42,034 bases of DNA, taken from positions 1 to 42,034 of the IMG/VR virus record IMGVR_UViG_3300030616_000010; one strand, 5' to 3'. Each line of letters starts with the position of its first letter. Position 1 is the first letter of the stretch. This DNA is from a virus. Positions 1-7,346 of this stretch are shown in pieces. Under the pieces are notes generated by a model. It made no database searches. It saw only the letters and a program-made list of their open reading frames with translations, and was not told where the DNA came from. Both the position numbers and the translations under genes were made by a program.

Positions 1-27
1 CCCCCCGACCTCCCCGGCTCGAAGAGC
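1..27. repeat. Terminal direct repeat (left copy)
   Basis: The first 27 bases (six C, then GACCTCCCCGGCTCGAAGAGC) are identical to the last 27 (42008-42034). This is the usual sign of a contig that closes on itself, so the unique genome would be about 42,007 bp. The right copy is preceded by three more C, making a C9 run. Whether the overlap is an assembly artefact or a real end cannot be told from the sequence. Confidence 0.85.
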
Positions 28-158
28 TTCGATCCCTTTCGGCCAACAAGGACCCAATCGTCCCGCCCTAACTCCCTTGCTACACGTAGCTTACATCCAC
101 ACATCCGCCCGCCACCCAACCACAGCCAGCCCCAGCCGCAATCTCGCCACCTCCAGCC
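1..158. other. Non-coding end region, candidate cos/packaging zone
   Basis: No convincing gene. With 41878-42034 it forms one gap of about 290 bp on the circle, upstream of the small terminase gene. It holds two near-perfect palindromes: TCGAAG-AG-CTTCGA at 19-32, across the contig joint, and GCTAC-AC-GTAGC at 79-90. In lambda-type phages the cohesive end site lies just before the small terminase gene, so this is where cos would be expected. That role is inferred from position only. Confidence 0.4.
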
Positions 159-1580
159 CTACCCGTCTTGACCGCACTTGACCGCCTCCCGCGCCCGTCG
201 CCACGCCTGCCGCCCCGGCCCCTTCGCCGACTCCATCCACTCCGTCAGCCACCAGTTCCAGCGTGCCGATCGCGTCCGCTTCGCGCCCTCCCTCGCAATC
301 CGCCCCACCTCCCGCATCGCCCGCTCGTACACCTGCCCGAGCCGCCCATCCTCCAGCCCCAGCGTCAGCACGCTCTCCCACATCGACGCGATCGATCCCT
401 TCTCGCGGGCCGCGAACCGCCGCAGCGTCAGCCCCTCCCCGTTGTCCCCGGCCCGCCGCCGGTCCCGCTCCTCGCCTCGCCCGTCCGGGTAGAGCTGCAC
501 GTAGAGCGCCGACGCGAACGCCTGCGGATCGTACACCACCGCCGGCGCCATCCCCCGTCCCCTCGGCGCCAGCTCGCCCCCCTTCATCCCCCGCTCTTCG
601 CCCTGCGAAACCGACCGGCCCGGGGCCTGGCCCCTCGCGGGGTTCGTCCCCGGGCCCGCGTCGGCAATCGTCGGCCGAACGACCCCGACCCGCGGCTGGC
701 TCTGCTCATCGTCCGCGGGCGGGTCCTGTGTCTCGTCCTGGCCGGGGGGCTCTTCTCCTCGGCCGGGCCGCTCTTGCTGTTCGTTCCCTCTGGCCGAATG
801 GCCGTTGCCGCCTGACTCTTCCGTTACCTCTTCCGCTAGCCCGCCGGAGGCGGGCTCTTGCTCTTGCTCTTGTTCTGGCTCTTCCGACCCGGCCCCGGCC
901 CCGACGTCCCCCCCGGATTCACCCACCGGGCCCGCCGCCGGCCGCGACCCCTTTTCCCCCGGCGGCGCTCTTGACCCTTGGGCCTGGCCCTGCCCGTCGC
1001 CGTCTCCCGCCTCCCGCGGGCTCTCGTCGCCACCTGCCGCGCTGTCCTCGTGGCCGCCGCCCCCAGCGCCACGGCTTGGCCCGTCACCGTCCCCAGCGGG
1101 CGTCTGCGGCCCGTTCGGCCGCTCGCCCGCCCTCCAGACCGCCCGCTCCAGGAACGCCACGTCACGGCCGCTGAGCAGCCGCAGGGCTCTCCGGAGCTGC
1201 GGTACGGTCAGGCCCACATCCTCGGCGATTTGTTCCGGGCTCGCCGGCCGCCCGAGGTGGTCGAGGAACGCCCCGCGGGCGGCCCGATCCCGCCCGCGGT
1301 GCACGAGCAGCGTCACGGCGATCCCGACGAGATCGTACCCGCCGGCCCGCCGGATCGCCGCGAACTGCCGCTGAACGAATTCTCCTTGCGGTGAGCTGTC
1401 ATGCCAGAGCCGCAGATACCGCATCCCATAGAGCCCGGCGTAGCGGGCCGCGTCGCTGCCGGCCGGCGTGTGGACGTGGTAGAGCGCTTCCCACCGGGCG
1501 ATCCGCCAGACGCGGACCGTCGCCGGCCGCCTGCCGCCACCCTTTTTCCGCCGCCGGGCTGTCCGTTTCCGTCTGGCCAT
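159..1580 (-). CDS. Winged-helix-like protein with long disordered linker, possible replication or regulatory protein
   Basis: 473 aa, the last gene of the leftward series. Residues 1-25 are very basic (MARRKRTARRRKKGGGRRP). Residues about 65-145 are helical and include an HTH-like stretch (SPEQIAEDVGLTVPQLRRAL), similar in feel to the N-terminal domain of phage replisome organisers. Residues about 150-325 are low-complexity Gly/Glu/Pro/Gln with a run of EQ repeats. The last 110 residues are again folded and rich in Trp, Arg and Glu. DNA binding is likely; a role in replication initiation is a guess from architecture. The start ATG has only a weak upstream GGGACTG. The opposite strand holds several long open frames that are shadows of its GC-rich codons. 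Confidence 0.75.
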   Translation of the reverse strand: MARRKRTARRRKKGGGRRPATVRVWRIARWEALYHVHTPAGSDAARYAGLYGMRYLRLWHDSSPQGEFVQRQFAAIRRAGGYDLVGIAVTLLVHRGRDRAARGAFLDHLGRPASPEQIAEDVGLTVPQLRRALRLLSGRDVAFLERAVWRAGERPNGPQTPAGDGDGPSRGAGGGGHEDSAAGGDESPREAGDGDGQGQAQGSRAPPGEKGSRPAAGPVGESGGDVGAGAGSEEPEQEQEQEPASGGLAEEVTEESGGNGHSARGNEQQERPGRGEEPPGQDETQDPPADDEQSQPRVGVVRPTIADAGPGTNPARGQAPGRSVSQGEERGMKGGELAPRGRGMAPAVVYDPQAFASALYVQLYPDGRGEERDRRRAGDNGEGLTLRRFAAREKGSIASMWESVLTLGLEDGRLGQVYERAMREVGRIAREGAKRTRSARWNWWLTEWMESAKGPGRQAWRRAREAVKCGQDG

Positions 1581-1601
1581 CAGTCCCTATGCCGCCCCAC
1601 G

Positions 1602-1800
1602 TGCCGGCCCGCTGTCGACGCCCGGCGCGTTCCGGAATCCCCACCTTTCGCGGACTCAAGATGGGGCGTTCAGTTCCGTTCCGCGCCCCGACTGCTGCCC
1701 GCGCACCCATCCGGCAAGCCCGATGTTGAGTCCGCGAAACGTCGGGACTCTTCTCCCGCGCCGGGCCTCGCCGGCCGCTCGACCGCACCGCGGCCGGATC
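1602..1800. repeat. Palindromic element B1 (full inverted pair)
   Basis: Left hairpin CCCCACCTT...AAGATGGGG (about 1640-1667) and right hairpin CCCGATGTT...AAACGTCGGG (about 1719-1747) are inverted copies of the same unit, both with the loop core TCCGCGAAA or its complement. GC-rich tails with CTCCCGCGCC and CGACCGCACCGCGGCC follow, as in other B copies. It fills the gap between two genes. Confidence 0.8.
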
Positions 1801-1824
1801 CCGCCGGGACCACCGCCCCCGGCG

Positions 1825-2007
1825 TTACGAGCCGCTCTTGGCGATCCCGGCCCGGATCCACATCGTCTGGAGCGCCGTGATGATCGCGACGGCCAGACCC
1901 CCCAGCTCGATCGTCCCGGCTGCCCAGGCGACGACCGCCGCCAGGATCGCCCCGCAGCCGGTCAGGTACGTTTTCTTTCCCGCGAGGAACTTCCGTATGG
2001 CGTCCAT
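1825..2007 (-). CDS. Small membrane protein, holin-like
   Basis: 60 aa. Begins MDAIRKFLAGKKTYLTGCGA, a basic amphipathic start like many small phage holins, followed by two hydrophobic segments (about residues 15-30 and 33-52) and a basic tail. The ATG at 2007 is preceded by AAAGGA at good spacing; longer in-frame starts exist upstream but would overlap the next gene. It follows another helical protein and a lipoprotein gene, a grouping that suggests a lysis cassette. The family was not recognised with certainty. Confidence 0.6.
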   Translation of the reverse strand: MDAIRKFLAGKKTYLTGCGAILAAVVAWAAGTIELGGLAVAIITALQTMWIRAGIAKSGS

Positions 2008-2104
2008 ATCGAATCCTTTCGCGATGAGCCCGGCGACGAGCCGGGCGGTCTGTTTCCGATCGATCCGCCAGCACATCCGCAGCAGCTCCCAGGCCGTCGC
2101 GGCG

Positions 2105-2443
2105 TTAAAGCCCCACCGCGGCGATGGCGATGGCCAGCAGGACGCGGGCGAGCGCCATGCCCGCCTCCCGCTGCACTCGGATCGCCGCCCGGTTCTCGAC
2201 GTTGAGCTTCTCCCAGCCGGCGAGCATCGCGTCGCGGGCCACGCCCACCAGCTCGCCGTCGTCCATCCGCTCGAAGAGCGCGACCAGCCCCGGCCCCGCG
2301 CCGAGCCGGAGCACGAGCTCGACCCACCCGAGCGTGGCCGAAACGCCCCAGTCCAGGAACACCGGAGCCCATTTCCGCGCGTAGTCCCGCAGCTCTTCCG
2401 GCAGCCGCGCGAGCACGGCGTCAATCGCTTCTTGATCCGCCAT
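2105..2443 (-). CDS. Hypothetical small helical protein
   Basis: 112 aa, starting MADQEAIDAVLARLPEELRD. Mostly helical with a hydrophobic C-terminus (ALARVLLAIAIAAVGL) that could anchor in a membrane. The start is supported by GGAGAAGACC before the ATG. It lies between a small lipoprotein gene upstream and a holin-like gene downstream, so a lysis role is possible. No family recognised. Confidence 0.65.
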   Translation of the reverse strand: MADQEAIDAVLARLPEELRDYARKWAPVFLDWGVSATLGWVELVLRLGAGPGLVALFERMDDGELVGVARDAMLAGWEKLNVENRAAIRVQREAGMALARVLLAIAIAAVGL

Positions 2444-2472
2444 GGTCTTCTCCGTTCGCCCGCTTCGGGCGT

Positions 2473-2727
2473 CTAGTCCTCTTCGGGCGTCTGAGCCCGC
2501 CCGTCGCGCGCGTCCTGGAACAGCCGCCAGGCCTCGGCGTTGCCGGTGAGCGCCTCCGCCATCTGGTTCGCGTCGAGCCCGCCGGTCCGTGCCCGGCGGG
2601 CGCACTCGGCCGACCAGGCCGCCGTCTCGTCGAGCTGGCGGCTGTAGCGTGCGCTGAGCAGCACGCCGGAGCACCCGGCCACGAGCAGGAGCGCCGCCAG
2701 CGCCATCGCCGTCATCCACTTCGTCAT
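2473..2727 (-). CDS. Small lipoprotein
   Basis: 84 aa. The N-terminus is a lipoprotein signal: basic start MTKWM, hydrophobic core ALAALLLVAG and a lipobox ending in Cys19. The remaining 65 residues are hydrophilic and helical with no recognised domain. The start has a strong GGGAGG upstream. In phages such small lipoproteins can be outer-membrane spanins (Rz1-like) or superinfection-exclusion proteins; the closeness to small membrane proteins fits either. No matching inner-membrane spanin was found. Confidence 0.65.
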   Translation of the reverse strand: MTKWMTAMALAALLLVAGCSGVLLSARYSRQLDETAAWSAECARRARTGGLDANQMAEALTGNAEAWRLFQDARDGRAQTPEED

Positions 2728-2811
2728 CTCACACCTCCCGTCCGCCCGCAGGCGGTCCGTCGTATGTCCTGCCGGCCACGCGCCGGCGTCGATCTCTCAT
2801 TTCCCGGGCTG

Positions 2812-2985
2812 GCCCCAGGAGTCATTCGGGCCACCCCCCCGGGCAGCAGCCCGGGGGCGTTCCGACGCTTCGCCGCCCGCGCCCTCTGCACCCACCCCTC
2901 CGCCGCCCGCGCCCTCTTCCAACGCCCGCCCGTTGCATCGGGTGGGGTCGGCTCGCCCGTCGCCTGGGCTCTCTCCCGCTTTCCC
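2812..2985. repeat. Palindromic element C1 (full inverted pair)
   Basis: Left hairpin CCCCGGGC-AGCA-GCCCGGGGG, followed by GCGTT, and right hairpin starting AACGCCCGCCCGTTGCATC are inverted relatives separated by about 65 bases. The right arm is followed by the tail GGCTCGCCCGTCGCC shared with many C copies. It lies between the lipoprotein gene and the radical-SAM gene and extends to the last codons of the latter. Confidence 0.8.
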
Positions 2986-2988
2986 GCT

Positions 2989-3912
2989 TCATCCCACCGC
3001 CTTCCCGTCGACGATCTCGACGCCCTCGTCCCGCAGCACGCGGGCGTAGCTGTCCTTCCACCGCAGGGCCTTCGCCCACGGCGGCGGCCCGCCGACGCCG
3101 GCCGCGAGGCACGTCAGCGACCGCCACAGCAGCCAGATCGCCGCGGGCGTCTGCCCGGCGAGCAGCTCCGCGATCCGCGGGTGGTCCCCGGGCAGTCGCC
3201 ACGCGGTCCGCTTGCGAAGCTGCCGCGCCGCCCCGATCCAGATCGTCCCCGCCTGCTCGGCGAGCTGGTGGTCCACCGGCTCCGGCGGCAACCCCTCCTC
3301 GTTCATCCGCCACGACCCGTCGGCCAGCCACGTCCGCAGCGGCCCCTCGCGGACCAGCGACCACGCCACCGCGACGAGTTCCAGGACGGCCGGCCGTTCG
3401 AGCAGCGGCTCGGCCGCCACGCTGATCGAGAAGCCCGCCTCGCGTGCGATCGTCATCGCCTCGACCCGCTCGGCGAACTCGGGCGCCCCCGGCTCCCAGA
3501 AGTGGAGGAGCGAGCGATCGACGCCGGTGAGGCTGAACCGCCACAGCAGCCGCCGCTCGTACCCGCGGAGCGCCCGGCAGAGGCTCGCCACCGCGGCCGC
3601 GTGGCCCTTCGTCACGGCGATCACCCGGTTGCCGGCCGCGAGCAGCTTGCCCAGGACGGCCCGGCAGGCGGCGAGGTTCCCGGGCGTGATGTCGTGCGCG
3701 GACGGGAACATGACCACGCCGCGCCGCCGCCCGTAGCGTTTTGCCACCGCCTTGCGGTCGATCCGTTCGCGCGTCCACTCCCGCCCGTGCGAGATCCGCC
3801 GGAAGCGGAGCGCCATGTCGCGGGCGTAGCAGTAGAGGCATCCGTGCGCGCAGCCGGTGCAGCAGTTGACGTTCGAGCTCGCCCACTCGCGTGTCCCGGT
3901 CTTCGTTGTCAT
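2989..3912 (-). CDS. Radical-SAM protein of the phage Gp37/Gp68 type
   Basis: 307 aa. Cys21, Cys25 and Cys28 form a CX3CX2C iron-sulfur cluster motif (CAHGCLYCY), preceded by NVNCCTG, as in radical S-adenosylmethionine enzymes. The rest (VMFPSAHDITPGN, RFSLTGVD, GFSISVAAEPLLE, ADGSWRMNEEGLP) follows the pattern I associate with phage Gp37/Gp68-like proteins, distantly like spore photoproduct lyase. The usual protein in this family has a lysine-rich or HxP-type C-terminus; here it ends DSYARVLRDEGVEIVDGKAVG. The start is supported by GGGAGG. The substrate is unknown; DNA or nucleotide modification is only a possibility. Confidence 0.8.
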   Translation of the reverse strand: MTTKTGTREWASSNVNCCTGCAHGCLYCYARDMALRFRRISHGREWTRERIDRKAVAKRYGRRRGVVMFPSAHDITPGNLAACRAVLGKLLAAGNRVIAVTKGHAAAVASLCRALRGYERRLLWRFSLTGVDRSLLHFWEPGAPEFAERVEAMTIAREAGFSISVAAEPLLERPAVLELVAVAWSLVREGPLRTWLADGSWRMNEEGLPPEPVDHQLAEQAGTIWIGAARQLRKRTAWRLPGDHPRIAELLAGQTPAAIWLLWRSLTCLAAGVGGPPPWAKALRWKDSYARVLRDEGVEIVDGKAVG

Positions 3913-3954
3913 CGCGCCGCCTCCCGCGCCGGTTCGTGTGCCAGTCCGGTCGTC

Positions 3955-4180
3955 GCCCCCCGTGCCGACCTGCCGGCCGGCTCCGCGCGGGTGCGGAATC
4001 CCAACGTTTCGTCCGCCTCCGGCGTCCTCAACATCGGGCTTTCCATCCCGTTCGCCGCCCGCGCTCGTTTGAAAAGCCGGATGTTGAGTCCCGAACGCGC
4101 AGCGCTTCGGGACGAAACGTGCGGATTCTTCTCCCGCGCCGGGCGTCTCCGGGCGCCCGCGCCACGTCGCGGCCTCCGTA
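3955..4180. repeat. Palindromic element B2 (full inverted pair with nested palindrome)
   Basis: Left arm GGAATCCCAACGTTTCG...AACATCGGG, right arm CCGGATGTTGAG...AAACGTGCGG. The right arm carries a nested palindrome, TCCCGAACGC-GCA-GCGCTTCGGGA, in its loop; the same nested palindrome returns in copy B14. Confidence 0.8.
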
Positions 4181-4192
4181 TCCTTTCTCCGC

Positions 4193-4408
4193 TCATCGCC
4201 ACCGCCTCCGTCGTCCGCGTCGGTCGCGGGCGTCGAGCAGTTCCGCGGCGACCCACGCCCCGCAGAACAGGAGGACGGCCACGGCGAGCGCCCCGCGGAT
4301 CCACATCCACCGGGCGCCCAGCGCGATCGGCACGGCGGCCGCCGTCCCGGCGATCAGGCCGGCGAGCTGGAGCCCGCCAAGGAAGTCATCCCACTGCCGT
4401 TTCGACAT
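4193..4408 (-). CDS. Small membrane protein with two transmembrane segments
   Basis: 71 aa. Two hydrophobic helices, about residues 15-32 (LAGLIAGTAAAVPIALGA) and 38-57 (IRGALAVAVLLFCGAWVAAE), with a very basic tail DRRGRRRRWR. The start is preceded by GGAGAGACGCC. Size and topology fit a holin or another small phage membrane protein. No specific family recognised. Confidence 0.65.
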   Translation of the reverse strand: MSKRQWDDFLGGLQLAGLIAGTAAAVPIALGARWMWIRGALAVAVLLFCGAWVAAELLDARDRRGRRRRWR

Positions 4409-4426
4409 GGCGTCTCTCCGTGTCGG

Positions 4427-5335
4427 TCAGTCGTCCGCCATGGCCTTTGCCGCCGCCCGGCAGGCCTCGACGGCGTCGAGCGCGGCCAGCAGCCGGCCGC
4501 GGTCCGCGTCCTCGACGACGTCCAGCGCGTCGGGCACGGCCACCGACGCGGCGATCACGCCCACGCAGGCCGTCGCCATCGCCCGGCACTCCGCCCGCTG
4601 GCACTGGTGGGCATCGAGGCACGCCTCCGCGTCGTAGTCCCACGCGCAGCCCCGTCCACACAGCGGGCAGAGGAACCCGCCCGGGATGGGCAGGGGTTCG
4701 GGTGGCGCCCCACCCGCCGACCCGCTGGCGTCGTCCGGAGCGTTCCGGAGTCCCGAGGTTTCGCTCCGCTCAACCTCGGGCTTTTCATCCGTTTCGGCGT
4801 CCCCCGCGTCGGGCGCGATCCCATCCGGAAAGCCCCGGGTTGAGTCTGCGAAACCCGGGGACTCTTGCCCCGGCGCGGGCGTCTCCGGCGGGTCGGCACG
4901 TGGGCCGCCGCGCTGCTCTCCATTCTCCTCGATCACCACGCACGGCAGCGGGTTGCTGAGCAGCCCGTCCTGCTGGAAGAGGAGTCCCCGGTAGACCACC
5001 CGGCGGACGTCCAGCCGCCGCAGCACGGTGTCCAGGTGGTGCTGTGCCCGCCGCTCTTCCCCCCGCCACTGCTCGTACATCTCCAGGGCCGCGAGCAGTT
5101 TCTCATCCGGCACGGCGGCCTCCATGTCCCGGCCGGGGTCGGTCGCGAGCTGCCCGCTGCGGCGGCGGTACATCGTCCACCGCGGATCGCCCGCCGCCCC
5201 GGCGTTGTACGCGACGGGCCGCCCATCCGCGGGCAGCGCCTGGACGAGTTCCGCCTCGTAGACCGCCAGCATGTCCCGCGCGGCCAGCAGCCCCTCGGCG
5301 GCCATGATGAACGATTGCCATTTCCCGTCGGTCAT
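4427..5335 (-). CDS. Hypothetical zinc-binding protein carrying an in-frame B element
   Basis: 302 aa. Residues 1-145 are a helical domain (MTDGKWQSFIMAAEGLLAAR; YEQWRGEERRAQHHLDTVLRRL). Residues about 148-205 are encoded by the palindromic element B3 read in frame (PGQESPGFADSTRGF, later EKPEVERSETSGL), so this part is an insertion and not part of the ancestral fold. It is followed by a Cys cluster, CPLCGRGC...CLDAHQCQRAEC, probably zinc-binding, and a helical end. The start at 5335 overlaps the stop of the gene before it by ATGA, which implies translational coupling. Function unknown. Confidence 0.75.
   Translation of the reverse strand: MTDGKWQSFIMAAEGLLAARDMLAVYEAELVQALPADGRPVAYNAGAAGDPRWTMYRRRSGQLATDPGRDMEAAVPDEKLLAALEMYEQWRGEERRAQHHLDTVLRRLDVRRVVYRGLLFQQDGLLSNPLPCVVIEENGEQRGGPRADPPETPAPGQESPGFADSTRGFPDGIAPDAGDAETDEKPEVERSETSGLRNAPDDASGSAGGAPPEPLPIPGGFLCPLCGRGCAWDYDAEACLDAHQCQRAECRAMATACVGVIAASVAVPDALDVVEDADRGRLLAALDAVEACRAAAKAMADD
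4737..4890. repeat. Palindromic element B3, inside a coding sequence
   Basis: Full inverted pair: GTCCCGAGGTTTCG...CAACCTCGGG on the left and GCCCCGGGTTGAG...AAACCCGGGGAC on the right. It lies wholly within the gene at 4427-5335 and keeps its frame open. The stems differ in sequence from other B copies but pair with compensating changes, which argues that the hairpin itself is conserved. Confidence 0.8.
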
Positions 5336-5529
5336 GTCGATCTCCCTTCGGCCGGGGCCTTGATCCGCCGGAGGCAGCGGATCGGCGTCATGATTCGCTG
5401 TCCGTCCGTGCTCGCCAGCTCGGCCAGGACGTTCCGCTTGGCATGTTTCCCGCGCCAGGTCGCCACGATCCGGCACAGCCGCCCGCGGAGATCCGGCCGG
5501 AGCCGCCCGACGTAGACGTGTGTCCACTC
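5332..5529 (-). CDS. Small hypothetical basic protein
   Basis: 65 aa with a GTG start at 5529, reading VEWTHVYVGRLRPDLRGRLC then RIVATWRGKHAKRNVLAEL. The start was chosen because GGGAG lies 8 bases upstream, the same spacing as in other genes that follow an A element. The frame stays open upstream to 5583, but that part only encodes the A element. The stop overlaps the next start by ATGA. No family recognised; the compact basic sequence could be a small SH3-like fold. Confidence 0.65.
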   Translation of the reverse strand, partial: EWTHVYVGRLRPDLRGRLCRIVATWRGKHAKRNVLAELASTDGQRIMTPIRCLRRIKAPAEGRST

Positions 5530-5542
5530 CACAAGCCGCACT

Positions 5543-5590
5543 CCCAAGAGGCGTCCCGATGTACATCGGGAGCCGCTAAACAATCGCCCG
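5543..5590. repeat. Palindromic element A1
   Basis: Flanks CAAGAGGCG and CCGCTAAACAATCGCCC surround the perfect 18-bp palindrome TCCCGATGTACATCGGGA (5554-5571). It lies directly upstream of the ribosome-binding site of the gene starting at 5529. Confidence 0.85.
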
Positions 5591-5604
5591 AGCCCGCGGC
5601 GCCA

Positions 5605-5735
5605 TTCGCGCCACCCCCCGGGGACGCAGCCCCGGGGCGTTCGTCCGTACGCTGCCCGTGCCCACTCCTAACGCCCGCCGGCTGCGTCCGGCGGGGTTGG
5701 CTCGGCAGGCGCCTGGGCATTCCCCGCGCCCGGGC
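5605..5735. repeat. Palindromic element C2 (full inverted pair)
   Basis: Left hairpin CCCCCGGGG-ACGC-AGCCCCGGGG, right hairpin CGCCGGCTGCGTCCGGCGG, then the C tail GGCTCGGCAGGCGCC. The right arm encodes the last residues (PAEPTPPDAAGGR) of the metallopeptidase gene, whose stop codon lies just beyond the hairpin. Confidence 0.8.
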
Positions 5736-6588
5736 TCGCCGCCCGCGCATGGAGGCCGACCCTCTTCAGGCGAGCCACCGTAAGTTCCGTGGCCGTTTCC
5801 GGGATGCCCTCGAACAGCGGCGCCGCCGGCTTTCCCGCCCCGAGCGGTCCGGTTTCGAGGACGTCGTAGAGTGCCCGGATCTGCGTATCCCACGCCCCCC
5901 AGCGGCCGACGACGGCGGAGAACTCCTCGACATCGTGTTTGCGGATCCGCCAGGCGTACGGCTGCTCGGACCAGCCCGCCTCGAGCGGCTTGAGCTCACC
6001 CCGCCGGCGGAGATAGCGGACGAGCGTCCGGTCGCCCTCGATCCGGTCGGTGATCTCGACGAGGTCCTCGCCGACCGCCTCGGCGAAAACGAGCAGCTTG
6101 TCCGCCCGCACCCACCGCCCGGCGATCGCCGCCGCGCAGTGGGAGAGTTCGTGGTCGATGACCGCGACGGCCTCGCGTTCCGCCTCCGCGGCGAACTCGG
6201 CGTCCGGCTCCCCGCACGGCAGCGGCCACGTCTCCGCGTTCAGCTCGATCACGAAGTCCACGTTTTCCAGGCCGAGCCGCATGAGCAGGTTGCTTTTCCG
6301 CGGCTTCCCGCGCGAGACGAGCCCGTCCGCGTCGGGCTTGAGTCCACCGCGGAAGAGCAGGCAGATTCGCGCCTCGCGGAGGTGCCGGTGGTCCGCGACC
6401 GCGTCGATGAGGTTCTGGGCGATCGCCCGCTCGACGTCGGAGGCGATCCAGAGCCCTTTTCCGGCGGCCTGCACGCCCTCGCGCGCCGGCGCGAGGACGT
6501 TCGGCATCTCCTTCCGCTCGGCGAGCATCTCCGCCACGCCGACCGTCTCGATCCCCGAATCCGTTTCCGTCGCCGTTGCTGTGGTCAT
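5668..6588 (-). CDS. Putative phage metallopeptidase (HExxH)
   Basis: 306 aa. His146-Glu147-Leu-Ser-His150 in VIDHELSHC forms a zinc-dependent HExxH motif, preceded by the strand ENVDFVIELNAETW. This combination is typical of the putative phage metallopeptidase family. The N-terminal 60 residues look like an extra helical part. The substrate is unknown; roles in host takeover or cell-wall passage are speculative. GGAGACCGCAC precedes the ATG, and the start overlaps the stop of the gene before it by ATGA. The C-terminal dozen residues (APAEPTPPDAAGGR) come from element C2, so the original end of the protein was probably replaced. Confidence 0.8.
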   Translation of the reverse strand: MTTATATETDSGIETVGVAEMLAERKEMPNVLAPAREGVQAAGKGLWIASDVERAIAQNLIDAVADHRHLREARICLLFRGGLKPDADGLVSRGKPRKSNLLMRLGLENVDFVIELNAETWPLPCGEPDAEFAAEAEREAVAVIDHELSHCAAAIAGRWVRADKLLVFAEAVGEDLVEITDRIEGDRTLVRYLRRRGELKPLEAGWSEQPYAWRIRKHDVEEFSAVVGRWGAWDTQIRALYDVLETGPLGAGKPAAPLFEGIPETATELTVARLKRVGLHARAASPGAGNAQAPAEPTPPDAAGGR

Positions 6589-6833
6589 GTGCGGTCTCCT
6601 TGAGCAGGGCGATTATCGCCCCGCTGTAGCTTCCGGCATTCCGCCCCCCGCCGGATCACGCGCGGGGCGATGGACCGGCGGGGCGGCAGCCGATGCCGGT
6701 GGCGGACCGCCGTGTAATGCCGCGCGACGAGCGTCCGGCTCATCAGCACGCTCGGCACCCGCCCTGGCGCGTAGTCCGGAGCCCACCACCGCCTGACGGG
6801 CACGCCGAACAGGCTGTCATAACTCACGTACAT
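6585..6833 (-). CDS. Small hypothetical basic protein
   Basis: 82 aa, MYVSYDSLFGVPVRRWWAPD followed by an Arg/His-rich remainder (RHYTAVRHRHRLPPRRSIAP). The ATG has GGGAG 11 bases upstream, and the stop overlaps the next start by ATGA; both support a real gene. It comes directly after an A element. No family recognised. Confidence 0.6.
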   Translation of the reverse strand: MYVSYDSLFGVPVRRWWAPDYAPGRVPSVLMSRTLVARHYTAVRHRHRLPPRRSIAPRVIRRGAECRKLQRGDNRPAQGDRT

Positions 6834-6844
6834 GGCGTCCCAAC

Positions 6845-6890
6845 TCCCAAGAGGCGCGCGTGCCGCGCGCCGTTAAACAATCGCCTAGCC
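6845..6890. repeat. Palindromic element A2
   Basis: CCAAGAGGCGCGCGTGCCGC with the right flank CGTTAAACAATCGCC. It sits between a stop codon (the TAG of the gene ending at 6885 lies in its end) and the ribosome-binding site of the gene starting at 6833. Confidence 0.85.
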
Positions 6891-7292
6891 GTCGCCGTCC
6901 TTATCCGCCCGGACTCCGCTGAGCGCCTGGACCTGCCGGCGGCTCAGCGCGAGCGACTTGAGCAGTTTCGCGTTTCGCCGGTTGACGGCGTCGGCGACCT
7001 GGCGGATGGAATCGAGCGCCTCGTTACAATCGGCGACGAGCCCGTCGACGGCCGCCTCGATCCGCCCGGCGGACTCCGCGAGCGTCGCCAGCGACCGGCT
7101 CAGCGAGCTCCGTTTACCGCCGCCGCCGCGCGGTCCCGTCCTGGGCGGGCCCGCGTACTGTTCCATCTCCGCCCGCCGGGCGGGCACGCCGGTTGTCAGC
7201 GCCTGGTAGTGTGCCGGGCAGAGTCCGCGGCATTTGACCTTCCGCCCGCAGCCGGGCACGTTGCAGGTCCGCTCCGTCGTCGCCTTGCCCAT
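6885..7292 (-). CDS. Zinc-binding protein with coiled-coil tail
   Basis: 135 aa. The N-terminus CNVPGC...KCRGLCPAHY has four metal ligands (three or four Cys plus His), a pattern seen in many short phage proteins that bind zinc. Residues about 60-135 are strongly helical (LATLAESAGRIEAAVDGLVA, IRQVADAVNRRNAKLLKSLA) and could form a coiled coil. The ATG has GGGAG 9 bases upstream, directly after element A3. Likely nucleic-acid binding; no specific role known. Confidence 0.7.
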   Translation of the reverse strand: MGKATTERTCNVPGCGRKVKCRGLCPAHYQALTTGVPARRAEMEQYAGPPRTGPRGGGGKRSSLSRSLATLAESAGRIEAAVDGLVADCNEALDSIRQVADAVNRRNAKLLKSLALSRRQVQALSGVRADKDGDG

Positions 7293-7300
7293 CGTCCCGA

Positions 7301-7346
7301 TCTCCCAAGAGGCCGGCGTACCGCGCGCCGTTAAACAATCGCCCGT
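7301..7346. repeat. Palindromic element A3
   Basis: CCAAGAGGCCGGCGTACCGC with CGCGCCGTTAAACAATCGCCC. A slightly diverged stem. It lies directly upstream of the Shine-Dalgarno sequence of the gene starting at 7292 and holds the stop of the gene before it. Confidence 0.85.
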
